Origin: Brevundimonas sp. A19_0
GTDB lineage: Bacteria; Pseudomonadota; Alphaproteobacteria; Caulobacterales; Caulobacteraceae
DNA length: 64,000 nt
Assembly: GCF_017744255.1 (NCBI RefSeq)
Contig: NZ_JAGHQP010000002.1
Coordinates: forward strand, 124,001 to 188,000
Direction: 5' to 3'
The notes below the pieces were generated by a model that was given only the letters and a program-made list of their open reading frames with translations, did not search any database and was not told where the DNA came from. Both the position numbers and the translations under genes were made by a program. Below, in pieces: positions 17,899 to 26,201 of this stretch (position 1 is the stretch's first letter; each line of letters opens with the position of its first letter).

Positions 17899-19401
17899 AT
17901 GCCCACATACCTATTTCGGCGCGGCCCCGCATATTATTTCCGCCGTGTGATACCGAAGGCCCTACGCCCACAGTTCGAGGGTAAGAAGGAACTGATCTTC
18001 TCGCTTAAGACGAAGGACCGCTCCACAGCGGCCCGCCTGTGTCGGCTAGAAGCTGTCCGGACTGACCGGTTGTTCGAGGAAATGGAGCTCCATTCTGTGG
18101 GGATCGGGCTCCCCGTAACGGATTCAATGTCAGTGCTCGAACGCGCCGCCAGACTCGCTGACGGTTGGCGAAAGGAGCGAGAAATTTACGCTGCAAGGGG
18201 CGAGCTGCCAGCGTTCAACGATCGCGTCAGACAGGCCCTAGCTGACCATGAGGCCGTCTTGAGAGGCGACTTTCCGGACTTTCCGGCAGGCTCAATGAAC
18301 GCGTCGGAGGCGATGGTCATTGCCGCGCGAGCCGTACTGACAGGGGAGGGCGTGGTATCATTGCCGGTTCTTCCACCCAAAGCGCAGGCTACTCGGCCCA
18401 ATCCTCAGGCCCTCACGCTGACCCAGTTGGCGGACAAATGGGCTGCAGAGGTCAAACCGACGGCAAAGTCGGTGCAGATGTGGCAACGGACTATCCGCGA
18501 CTTCGACAAGTCCACGGGCAACCTACGCATTGAGCAGATCACCAAGCGCCATATCCTGGCCTTCAAAGATTCGATGCTAGCAGCCGGATCAAGCCCCGCC
18601 ACAGCTAACAACCGGCTCAATCAGTTGAGAGCGCTCTTCCGTTACGCAGTCGGAAACGACCTTCTGACCGCCGATCCCTCTGTCGGTGTCAAAGCTCCTG
18701 TCACGCAGAGAGCCAAGGAAAGCCGCAAGCCGTTCGACACCGCCTCGCTCAGGTCGCTGTTCGCAGGTCCGGTCCATTCGGCCGGGGAGCGGCCCTCAAA
18801 CGGGGGCGGTGAGGCGAGCTACTGGCTACCCCTAATGGCCCTCTTCACCGGAGCGAGACTAAACGAGCTTGGTCAACTTCGAGTGATCGATGTCCTACAA
18901 GAGGGGTACCTGAGAGATGGCGTAAAGGAATTGGCATGGGTTATCCGCATCACCTCAGATGAGGAGGACGGTCTCAGATTAAAGAACCAAAGTAGTGACC
19001 GACGCGTCCCGGTTCATGACGCTCTCCTAAAGCTCGGCTTTCTACAGTATGTGGAATCCACGCGCGTGAGCGGGCAGCCGAAATTGTTCCCACTCTTAAA
19101 ACCAGACAGATACGGCTCGGTAACAGCCTACTGGGGCAAATGGTTTGGTTCGTATCTGCGCCGTCAGGGTGTAACGGATAGGAAGATCGTATTTCATTCC
19201 TTCCGTCATACTTTCAAGCATTATGCCAGAGATTCTGGAATTCCTAAGAGTGTCAACGACGCTATCACTGGTCATGCGAGTGGTGATGTGGCTGATGACT
19301 ACGGAAGTCTCGATTATCCTATCAAGCCTCTCGTTGAGGGTATTGAGAGTTATAGCGTGCCAGAGTTCGACTCATTCAATATCCAACCTTACAAGCAATA
19401 G
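17899..19401 (+). CDS. int: Tyrosine-type site-specific integrase
   Basis: A 500-residue phage/island integrase. I chose the ATG at 17899 because it yields the family N-terminus MPTYLFRRGPAYYFRRVIP (DUF6538-like arm-binding domain); the open frame runs 24 codons further upstream. A core-binding SAM-like domain lies around residues 180-270. The catalytic domain has R in FTGARLNELGQL, H-x-x-R in HSFRHTF, the GH of ITGHASGDVADDYG and the Tyr nucleophile in or just after that segment. It sits immediately downstream of tRNA-Ser and presumably catalyses insertion into its 3' end. Confidence 0.95.
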   Translation: MPTYLFRRGPAYYFRRVIPKALRPQFEGKKELIFSLKTKDRSTAARLCRLEAVRTDRLFEEMELHSVGIGLPVTDSMSVLERAARLADGWRKEREIYAARGELPAFNDRVRQALADHEAVLRGDFPDFPAGSMNASEAMVIAARAVLTGEGVVSLPVLPPKAQATRPNPQALTLTQLADKWAAEVKPTAKSVQMWQRTIRDFDKSTGNLRIEQITKRHILAFKDSMLAAGSSPATANNRLNQLRALFRYAVGNDLLTADPSVGVKAPVTQRAKESRKPFDTASLRSLFAGPVHSAGERPSNGGGEASYWLPLMALFTGARLNELGQLRVIDVLQEGYLRDGVKELAWVIRITSDEEDGLRLKNQSSDRRVPVHDALLKLGFLQYVESTRVSGQPKLFPLLKPDRYGSVTAYWGKWFGSYLRRQGVTDRKIVFHSFRHTFKHYARDSGIPKSVNDAITGHASGDVADDYGSLDYPIKPLVEGIESYSVPEFDSFNIQPYKQ

Positions 19402-19750
19402 TGCGCTAGTACATTATGATATGTTATTAGATCATTTATTTGGACGGCTATTATAAATTAATCGAACTTGTTAATATCATATATTATACTTGAGAGGGAC
19501 AAATAGATATGGGAGGCAACTCATTGCATCGCTCTCCATCAACCCACTCGGCTGAAATCCGATTGATCGGGTAGGGCGGTTTTCCCCATGTTCTAGGGTG
19601 ACGAAACTAGCTCACTCCTGACAACGGATGCACTCGTAGGCAGCCCCTGCTTCTACAAATTGGAGTTTGCCGGAGCGCTCTCGAGCAAATCGCATCGCGC
19701 ATCGAAAATATCTCGGCTGTTGTCAGGTCCGGCATATTCCTGCGCTTAGC
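19402..19750. other. AT-rich intergenic region of the island
   Basis: About 350 bp between the integrase and the XRE repressor gene. The first ~100 bp are very AT-rich (TATATTATAC-like runs), the remainder less so. I find no credible ORF beyond about 20 codons, no tRNA-like fold and no strong terminator. It may hold the integrase transcript end or a recombination-accessory region; nothing specific is supported. Confidence 0.5.
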
Positions 19751-20002
19751 CTACAATGCCGATCCAGCGATCAGCTCTGACAGATTGCACCCTAGGGCTT
19801 TTGCTATCCTCGCCAGATTGAGGATCGTGACATTCCTCTCCCCGCGCTCAATCTTTCCCATATGCGATCGGTCAATCCCCGATGCGTCGGCTAGCGCTTC
19901 CTGAGACAGATTCCGGCGCACCCGGAGTTCTCGGATATGACGGCCGAGACTGGCAAGCAGGCCGTCGTCATCCTGTGCTCCAGATATCCTCGACATCCGC
20001 AT
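19751..20002 (-). CDS. XRE-family helix-turn-helix regulator
   Basis: An 83-residue Cro/CI-type DNA-binding protein. The HTH spans LGRHIRELRVRRNLSQEALA-DASGIDRSHMGKIERGERNVTI, with the recognition helix around SGIDRSHMGKIE. A short LARIAKALGCNLSELI tail follows, typical of XRE domains without a ligand-binding part. It is divergent from the small membrane protein gene with 84 bp between, so it could repress itself and/or that neighbour. Probably the island's maintenance regulator. Confidence 0.9.
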   Translation of the reverse strand: MRMSRISGAQDDDGLLASLGRHIRELRVRRNLSQEALADASGIDRSHMGKIERGERNVTILNLARIAKALGCNLSELIAGSAL

Positions 20003-20086
20003 CTATGTCGAGCGCGGAGGTGTTTGCGGCCACGGTATTTACGACCCATTGAGGTCACCCTATGGTGCCGTGGGGAGGCGGTAGTC

Positions 20087-20413
20087 ATGACTATTGTGCT
20101 TTGGGTCTTAGCAATCGGTGGAACGGTATGGCTCGCCCATATTCTGATCAGGCGTCACCAAGACGCAAAACTCGACAAAGTTCTTCGCTACTACCGGACG
20201 ATGGCGGATGCCTGCCTTGGCAAAGATGAACTGAGGATCCTGAACGGTGAGCTTGAGGAGCTCTTTTCCTCGGTCATGCAGGTCGAGGGACTGTCCACGG
20301 GCGATGCAAATAGGATGGCGAAGCGAGCTGCCATACAGAGCATCATAAATCACCTGCGGTTCTGTGCTGCGTTTCCCGACCCGGACAATCTCGCGTATGT
20401 GAAACCGAGCTAG
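20087..20413 (+). CDS. Small single-pass membrane protein, unknown function
   Basis: A 108-residue protein. The ATG at 20087 has GGGGAGG 8 nt upstream and starts directly with a transmembrane helix (MTIVLWVLAIGGTVWLAHIL), then the basic IRRHQDAK and a charged, helical cytosolic region of about 80 residues (ELRILNGELEELFSSVMQ...ANRMAKRAAIQSIINHL). No family recognised. It is divergent from the XRE regulator and ends 3 bp before the convergent resolvase stop. Either island maintenance or an accessory defence role is possible. Confidence 0.7.
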   Translation: MTIVLWVLAIGGTVWLAHILIRRHQDAKLDKVLRYYRTMADACLGKDELRILNGELEELFSSVMQVEGLSTGDANRMAKRAAIQSIINHLRFCAAFPDPDNLAYVKPS

Positions 20414-20416
20414 CTG

Positions 20417-21022
20417 CTAGGCCGCAGCCTTAGCAACTGCATGTTTGTGGGCATGGCAGTAACGCTTGACCGTCGCCACCGACAATCCGAACTGCTCCGC
20501 TGTGTCCTTGATGCTGGCCCCGTTTTCTAGCCGCCAGAGCGCCACCGTCGCTGCGTCCTGGGCCTTGGGTCGACCGAGGCTTTCCTTGCCCCTGTGCGTC
20601 CTCCCTGTGGCCTCCAGAGACGCCCTAGCGGTCACGCGACCCGCCTCGGTGCGTTCCCTGATGCGTCGGCGCTCCATAGAGGCCACTTGGGCGAGAACTG
20701 CGAGGATAAGCTCCCCAGTATCGCCGGCTAGCGTTCCGAGGCCGTGAACATGAACCTTTGCGCCTAGCGCCATGATCTGACGAACTGTGGACTGAACGTC
20801 GATTGCATCCCGGCCCAAACGGTCCACCGCATGGACGTGCACGGTATCCCCGCTACGCAACTTGCTCAGCAAATCAGAGAACCCCGGACGCGATGCAGCT
20901 AGAGTGCCACCGCTTATGCCCTCGTCACTAAACTCTTGATCGAAGTTGCCCCCGAGGGCGCTACGTTGAGCCTCGATACTCTGGTCGCCGGTCGAAACCC
21001 GGTAATATGCGATACGGTGCAT
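20417..21022 (-). CDS. Serine recombinase (resolvase/invertase family)
   Basis: A 201-residue small serine recombinase. The catalytic N-terminal domain starts MHRIAYYRVST, with nucleophile S10. DEGISGGTLAASRPGF, L-R-SGDTVHVHAVDRLGRDAID and the E-helix MERRRIRERTEAG follow. The C-terminal ~45 residues form an HTH (SIKDTAEQFGLSVATVKRYC) of the Hin/resolvase type. It could resolve dimers, invert a segment or assist integration; no paired inverted target sites were found. Its start is 359 bp from the divergent large gene. Confidence 0.93.
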   Translation of the reverse strand: MHRIAYYRVSTGDQSIEAQRSALGGNFDQEFSDEGISGGTLAASRPGFSDLLSKLRSGDTVHVHAVDRLGRDAIDVQSTVRQIMALGAKVHVHGLGTLAGDTGELILAVLAQVASMERRRIRERTEAGRVTARASLEATGRTHRGKESLGRPKAQDAATVALWRLENGASIKDTAEQFGLSVATVKRYCHAHKHAVAKAAA

Positions 21023-21381
21023 GGCTGGCTCACAAGTTAGGCTGGCTGATCCCCTAGCTCATATGCGCGGCTCAATTGTGCGTCAAGTTATGTTTTGAGC
21101 CTAAGCGCAAAACTTACAACTTTTGTGCCTACCCCTTGCCCATTGAGCGGAGGATGGTGTGGGGAAGACCTAAGCAAACCTGAAAGTGCGCGGGCGTCGC
21201 AAGGGGGGTGAGGGGGAAGTAGTTTGTACACCTGCCTCAGGTGGCACTCTGCATGTGCCCGGCATTTTTAGGCCGTGAAGTGACGCTCGGGGGCTCCTTC
21301 CCCAATGGTATGAATAGCCGTCCAAATCCTTCCGCGGGCGCACAACTCTCGGTTTCCTATCGGTGGATTTCCGGCTAGGGT
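21023..21381. other. Intergenic region upstream of the phosphoesterase-NACHT gene
   Basis: About 360 bp between divergent genes. It contains a short dyad CACCTG-cct-CAGGTG at 21229-21243 that could be an operator, purine-rich GGGGGGTGAGGGGG runs near 21205, and no ORF of useful length. It must hold the promoters for the resolvase and/or the large gene, but I cannot place -10 and -35 boxes with confidence. Confidence 0.4.
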
Positions 21382-24300
21382 ATGAAAAACGCTCGGGGGG
21401 AATTCGTGGCCAAAAGACCGATTAACGTGGTGCACATCAGCGATATGCACTTCACTGCAGTGAAAGCAGATGATCAGTCAGTTGTTCTTGGTGCGTTTAT
21501 CAATGACATTCAGACATTAAAGAACAGCTCCGAGTTAACTGATCTATTATTTTTCAGCGGCGATGTAGTAAAAGACGCCGACGAGCAGGAGTCATATTAT
21601 AATGCAGCTGACGTAATATCTGGCGCTGCGAGAGCACTGGCAATCGATGAATCGAACATCGTCATTTGCCCGGGAAACCACGATGCCGCGCGTTCGGTAT
21701 TGGGGCCAGTTATAGACAAGATTGTGGGGTGGCAGAAGGCGGCAATGAGCCGTAAAGGGGCAAACGAACTTTTTGCTTCCGCTGAATTTCGGAAATATGT
21801 GTCTAAGGCATTTGAAAATTATACGGATTTTGTAACTCTTTTTTCGTCCAATTATCTCACAAAGGCGACGCCGCTATTCCAGAGTTACTACTTTAGGGAG
21901 CTCTCCCTCGGTGTCGTAGCCTTGAATACAGCGTGCCTGACCACCGCTGGCCTAGCCCATAAGGACCGAGGGTTCCTTTGCATCTCGGAGCATGCTCTTG
22001 AGGAGGCGCTTGACGCCATTCCCGTGGGGATCAGGGCGGTGGTCATTGGCCATCATCCACTCGATTGGCTGAATGAAGAGAACGAGCGAGCTGTCGAGCA
22101 GATCCTCGCATCAAGAGCTGCCGCCTATTTCCACGGCCACGTCCACGATCCCCGGCCGCGTGAAATCCGGACCATTGAGGGCAATTGCTTCTTCGCACAA
22201 AGCGGGGCTCTCTATACCGATCGCGAATATTACAATGGGTATTCTCTGCTCTCATTTATCGAGCAGGATGGCTTCCACACCAAGGCGCGTTACCGTTCCT
22301 ATTTCGAACGCCGTAAGAGTTTTGACAAGGCAATCGACGTCTTGGCCTCGGCGGAATTCTTCTCCTCTGACAAGGCGCGGGAAGTCTGGAAGCTTGCAAC
22401 GCCTTCAGTGGACTTTCGTTTGCTTGGTCACTGGCGGCAAGAGTTGGCTCGGCCGTACTTTGAGGCGGAATGCTGTTCTACGCTTTCCGCCAAGAGCTTG
22501 GATGACGTTTTTATTCCGCCGGACTTCGAGCGTGCCACCCCCATTAAGAAGGAAAGCGAGACCCGTGTAGGAGCCAAGGTTGAAGTTCTGAGCGCTAGCC
22601 AAGTCATTGCCGGGACCGACAACCTAATCCTCTCGTCGGACCCAGAGTCTGGGAAAACTAGCTTGCTGCGGCAGTGGGCGGTTTCAATGGCTCGCAGCGA
22701 GGGGCCATTAGAAGCTGCGGGGATACCCGTCCTTCTGTCGCATCCTGAGATACCGCAATATGCAGCGAAGGACGACGCGCTCATTCGTTCCAAGCTTCCG
22801 GACCTCCCGGATGGAGTTTCAATCAAAGCGCTACGAGAGAACGGCCTACTCACGTTCCTTGTGGACGATGTTGATCTTTCCAAATCTGGGAGGAAGCAGG
22901 CCCTAAGCGACTTCATTGAGCGCCATGCTCGGTGCCGTTTTGTGATTGCGTCGGCCACGCCCCTGATGGGTGGGTCAACCGTAGCCCCCATTGTGGCCGA
23001 GGCTGTGCCATTCACGCACCTGACGATGAAGCCCTACCGCGCTTCCCAGATGCGGAGTCTAGTTGACAAATTCGGGGCGCGGCCACCAGCGGAAGTGGAC
23101 GAGATGCTCCAGCGTATGCTTCGGGAGGCCAAGAACCTTAACATGCCCCTCACGCCCGTGACGGGCACCTTCTTGATCCAAATATATGAGAGCGACGGTA
23201 CTGCTCCCTACAATAGGGCCAACCTGGTCCAGCGGTTCATCGAGATTTTACTCGACAAGTTTGCGCCGCGTGATCTGATTCCTGGCGCATTTGATTTCGT
23301 CAATAGATCGGCGGTCCTGGCTGATTTGGCGGAGTTCATGACTCGTGCGGAGTCCTATGAAATTGCAGAGGCGCAGGTATTAACGAGATTTAACGAGTAT
23401 ATGTCGCGGTATGGGTTCTCCTATAACACGACGCACTTACTAGATTACTATGTAGAAGCTCGTATTTTAGAACGAGTTGGCTCAAATGTACAGTTCAAAC
23501 TTAGGGCATTTTTGGAATACTTTATTGCATTGCGTATGACGAAGTCTATTGAATTCAAAGACTACATCTTCGAAGAAGAACGATTTCTAGGGTTCATAAG
23601 TGAAGTGTCGTTTTACTGTGCATTAGAGCGCGATGACGAGGCCTTGTTCGACATGGCGAGAGAGCGCTTTAGGTCCGAGTTGGCAGATATGTGGACCGGC
23701 GTGCCCGACCTTCCTAATGCCAAGCCGGCGCTCGAAGATATAAATATACCAGACCCGAAATCTTCCTTAGAAGAGCTTTACGGTATTGAGCAGCAGATTC
23801 TCCATACATCTCTGACTCAAGCTGATAGAGACTTGGTGCTAGATGCAGAGCATAGCTACTCTATGTTTCCGGTGGATCAAAAAGTAAAAAGAGTATTTTT
23901 TAGGGAGGATGGTGTTAAGAGTATCGGCATGCTATGCATGCTAAGTGCCATTCTTAAGCACAACGAGCTTATTGAAGACAAGAAAAAGAGAGAGGCTCTG
24001 GCCGAGGCGCTCGATGGTTGGCTTGAGTTTTGCATCCTATCTCTAGTACTCGTTCCGACCATTTCTAAAGAGAAACGCTTTTATTTCAACGGCGTTGAAT
24101 ACGCGATTAACTTTCCAGAGGACTGGACTTTGGGAGAGATAGCGCAGAGGCTCACTCTGACCATGCCGATCGCGGTAGCGAAGTTGGCGAGCTTCTATAT
24201 GGGGACCGAGAAGCTTTCGGAGCAGCTCGCGGAGGGGCTTGGCTCAGAAACTGAGCCTCGCGGGCGGCAGCTCATGAAATTCAACATTCTCGCAGACCAA

Positions 24301-24582
24301 GGTACGAAGGGCATCGCCTCGTTAGCCCAAGAAGTTGGAAAGGCTGTCCAAGGGAGCCGGTATCTCTCGAATGTGTTGGTCCGCAAACTGCACGAGTTAG
24401 TCGGTCGGTATGCGCTATCCGAACCAGAACTGGAGCGGCTGCGAGAGGTAACGGCAGATACCGTTGTGCGAATCGAGGGAGCAACTGGTCGCAAGGCAGG
24501 AGAGCGGAAAGGGAAGCTGATGGCTGCGTATCGAAGCAGAGAAATGTTCTTCAAGTTGACGCACCGAGACGACAACAAATAG
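21382..24582 (+). CDS. Calcineurin-like phosphoesterase / NACHT-type STAND NTPase fusion (putative defence protein)
   Basis: 1066 residues. Residues ~13-300 are a metallophosphoesterase with a full metal site: D21-x-H23, G60-D61, G98-N99-H100-D101, G223-H224-H225 and H251-G-H253-V-H255. Residues ~395-560 are a P-loop NTPase with Walker A DPESGKTS (K425) and Walker B FLVDDVD (D495/D496). The segment with F710-L-E-Y-F714 matches the winged-helix signature that follows NACHT domains. The C-terminal ~330 residues are helical and unrecognised, a likely sensor. The architecture effector-NTPase-sensor is that of bacterial STAND/Avs-like immune proteins. A GTG at 21406 has a stronger ribosome site (GGGGGGAATTC) than the ATG used here. 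Low GC and sole large cargo of the island. Confidence 0.85.
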   Translation: MKNARGEFVAKRPINVVHISDMHFTAVKADDQSVVLGAFINDIQTLKNSSELTDLLFFSGDVVKDADEQESYYNAADVISGAARALAIDESNIVICPGNHDAARSVLGPVIDKIVGWQKAAMSRKGANELFASAEFRKYVSKAFENYTDFVTLFSSNYLTKATPLFQSYYFRELSLGVVALNTACLTTAGLAHKDRGFLCISEHALEEALDAIPVGIRAVVIGHHPLDWLNEENERAVEQILASRAAAYFHGHVHDPRPREIRTIEGNCFFAQSGALYTDREYYNGYSLLSFIEQDGFHTKARYRSYFERRKSFDKAIDVLASAEFFSSDKAREVWKLATPSVDFRLLGHWRQELARPYFEAECCSTLSAKSLDDVFIPPDFERATPIKKESETRVGAKVEVLSASQVIAGTDNLILSSDPESGKTSLLRQWAVSMARSEGPLEAAGIPVLLSHPEIPQYAAKDDALIRSKLPDLPDGVSIKALRENGLLTFLVDDVDLSKSGRKQALSDFIERHARCRFVIASATPLMGGSTVAPIVAEAVPFTHLTMKPYRASQMRSLVDKFGARPPAEVDEMLQRMLREAKNLNMPLTPVTGTFLIQIYESDGTAPYNRANLVQRFIEILLDKFAPRDLIPGAFDFVNRSAVLADLAEFMTRAESYEIAEAQVLTRFNEYMSRYGFSYNTTHLLDYYVEARILERVGSNVQFKLRAFLEYFIALRMTKSIEFKDYIFEEERFLGFISEVSFYCALERDDEALFDMARERFRSELADMWTGVPDLPNAKPALEDINIPDPKSSLEELYGIEQQILHTSLTQADRDLVLDAEHSYSMFPVDQKVKRVFFREDGVKSIGMLCMLSAILKHNELIEDKKKREALAEALDGWLEFCILSLVLVPTISKEKRFYFNGVEYAINFPEDWTLGEIAQRLTLTMPIAVAKLASFYMGTEKLSEQLAEGLGSETEPRGRQLMKFNILADQGTKGIASLAQEVGKAVQGSRYLSNVLVRKLHELVGRYALSEPELERLREVTADTVVRIEGATGRKAGERKGKLMAAYRSREMFFKLTHRDDNK

Positions 24583-24784
24583 GCTAGATCAAAAAGATCT
24601 TTAAATGTGGCTAGGCGTGCCAGTCATCGACTGAGACATGGCAATTTCCCCTCTATGCGCTGCAACATGTGCTGACCGATGAGATTGGCAGGCCCTCTCT
24701 GGTTTGCTACATTCGTGGGCATCAACTGTCCCATCTGCGTTGCGGGGTCGACTGATTTTGCTGGATGAATCGGAGGTGTCGGCT

Positions 24785-24805
24785 AATCCCTCCGTCTCCG
24801 CCAGA
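24785..24805 (+). repeat. Attachment site attR
   Basis: A 21-bp repeat identical to 17799-17819, carrying the tRNA-Ser 3' end including CCA but no tRNA body. It closes the island. Chromosomal-type GC returns immediately afterwards, and the kinase gene of the peptide cluster starts 51 bp downstream. Confidence 0.9.
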
Positions 24806-24855
24806 TCTTCCCCTTTTCTGTTGTCAGATTTTGCAAAACGGGCCAGCAGGGGCGT

Positions 24856-25761
24856 GTGCCCGACTATGCCTGTTTCAACCTGTGCCTGCGCTCGGAAATT
24901 CCGCTGCCGGAACTGAGCGAAATCGCGCTGGTCGGATCCCGGGACGTCGTCACTGTGAGCTGCGGCCCTGTAAAGGACATCGGCACCGAGACCCTTCGGC
25001 ATGAGGGCCGGATCACGATCCTGAACCTGCCGGGCATTGGTCGTTTCCGCATCGAGGCGGGAACCTCGATCGTCGTGGATGGCGCGCCGGACTGCTCTGA
25101 CAGGAACCTCAGGCTGTTCCTGCTCGGCTCGGCGCTGGGTGTCCTTGTTCACCAGCGTGGCCTCCTCCCGCTTCATGCCAATGCGGTGATCCTTGCGGGG
25201 AGGGCGTTGGCCTTCACGGGACCTTCCGGCGCGGGAAAGTCGACCCTGGCGGCGTGGTTTTCGGATCACGGCTACCCGGTCCTGTGCGACGATGTCTGCG
25301 TGATCGGGGTGGAGGGGGGCGCGCCTGTGGCCTACCGCGGTCTGCCGCGTCTCAAGCTGTGGGCGGATGCGGCCGAGAAGAGAGGCCAGACGCTTGAAGC
25401 GCTCGAGCGCGTTCACGACGACCTCGACAAATACCAGATGCCCCTGCCGGTCGAAGTCAACGAGACCCCGGTTCCGCTCGCCGCCGTCATTCGTTTGAAG
25501 CGGGCGGGGGAGGAGGACGGCACTCTGACGCGTGTGCGGGGCAGAAGCGCGCTGCAACTGCTGATGTCTGAAACCTATCGGCGCGCGGTGGTCGGTGCCC
25601 TCGGGCTGCAGGCAGAGCATTTTCGCAACTGCATCGCTGTGGCGTCGGGCGCCGCAATTCTGGAGTGGGCGCGGCCCTGGGGACATGATGTCTTCGATGC
25701 CGAGGTCGAGGCAATGGTTGACCGCCTTCTCCGATCAGGGATGGGAAAGAAACTGGCATGA
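24856..25761 (+). CDS. HprK-like kinase of a peptide-modification cluster
   Basis: A 301-residue HPr-kinase-related protein starting at GTG 24856 with CAGGGG upstream. The C-terminal kinase core has a P-loop GPSGAGKST (K128) and the metal-binding VLCDDVCVI segment; the N-terminal ~110 residues form the variable HprK-rel domain. In paeninodin-type lasso clusters such kinases phosphorylate a C-terminal serine of the precursor. Here the precursor ends in Ser, so the same reaction is a reasonable inference. It overlaps the PqqD-like gene by 4 nt (ATGA) and opens the operon. HprK relatives also occur with exosortase systems, but no exosortase is seen. Confidence 0.88.
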   Translation: MPDYACFNLCLRSEIPLPELSEIALVGSRDVVTVSCGPVKDIGTETLRHEGRITILNLPGIGRFRIEAGTSIVVDGAPDCSDRNLRLFLLGSALGVLVHQRGLLPLHANAVILAGRALAFTGPSGAGKSTLAAWFSDHGYPVLCDDVCVIGVEGGAPVAYRGLPRLKLWADAAEKRGQTLEALERVHDDLDKYQMPLPVEVNETPVPLAAVIRLKRAGEEDGTLTRVRGRSALQLLMSETYRRAVVGALGLQAEHFRNCIAVASGAAILEWARPWGHDVFDAEVEAMVDRLLRSGMGKKLA

Positions 25762-26051
25762 GCTGCATGGAAACGACCTTTGCCGACGATCAGCGTGTCG
25801 TGGCGTCGGGGGACCTGATAACCACCCGCGTCGATGGTGAGGTCATGGCCATGAACGTGGAGCGCGGGACCTGTTACGGGCTGGACGCCATCGGGTCGCG
25901 CATCTGGGACCTGATCGCGTCCCCTGTCGCCGTCGGCGATGTCATCGGACAACTGACGACGGAATACGATGTCTCGCGGGAGGTCTGCCGGACCGACGTG
26001 TTCGCCCTTCTGACCTCGCTCGAATCAGAGGGATTGATCCGACGGCTGTGA
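25758..26051 (+). CDS. PqqD-like RiPP recognition element (lasso B1-type)
   Basis: A 97-residue PqqD-family protein. It has the winged-helix RRE pattern: VVASGDLITTRVDGEVMAMNVERGTCYGLDAIGSRIWDLI, then a C-terminal helical part ending LESEGLIRRL. RREs bind the leader peptide and deliver it to the protease and cyclase. The start overlaps the kinase stop. The lone position before the precursor gene and the separately encoded B2 protease downstream are the split-B arrangement of many lasso clusters. Confidence 0.92.
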   Translation: MSCMETTFADDQRVVASGDLITTRVDGEVMAMNVERGTCYGLDAIGSRIWDLIASPVAVGDVIGQLTTEYDVSREVCRTDVFALLTSLESEGLIRRL

Positions 26052-26201
26052 GGGCTTCGGCAGGCGCCGACAGCCGGTTGGCGGAGGCGCTGGAGCCACG
26101 CAATGCCCGATTTACGGGAACGCCCGTCGCTTTACGCGATTGAGTTTGACAGATTTTGCTTCCGTGGCACTGTCTGCAAAACCAGTAAGGATTCAACCGC
26201 T

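Larger units (their letters stand above)
17799..24805 (+). mobile_element. tRNA-Ser-integrated genomic island (~7.0 kb)
   Basis: Bounded by the 21-bp attL/attR repeats. It has a tyrosine integrase next to attL, an XRE repressor, a small membrane protein, a serine resolvase and the phosphoesterase-NACHT gene. Base composition falls clearly within it: AT-rich intergenic stretches at 19402-19700 and many A/T-ending codons in the large gene. No replication, conjugation or phage structural genes are visible, so it is a compact cargo island or a satellite-like element. Confidence 0.88.

Noticed and set aside
19509..19574. 21-codon ORF in the AT-rich island spacer
   Set aside because: Too short, with no family pattern.
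24828..24845. Ten-base match cagattttgc shared with the region before the precursor
   Set aside because: Too short to be meaningful and too close to the kinase start to be its promoter.
24601..25686. 361-codon - strand frame over attR and the kinase gene
   Set aside because: It spans the island boundary and is antisense to a kinase with an intact P-loop.
26146..26175. TTGACA promoter before the precursor gene
   Set aside because: The -35 box is perfect but no acceptable -10 lies 16-18 bp downstream, so I do not list it as a feature.
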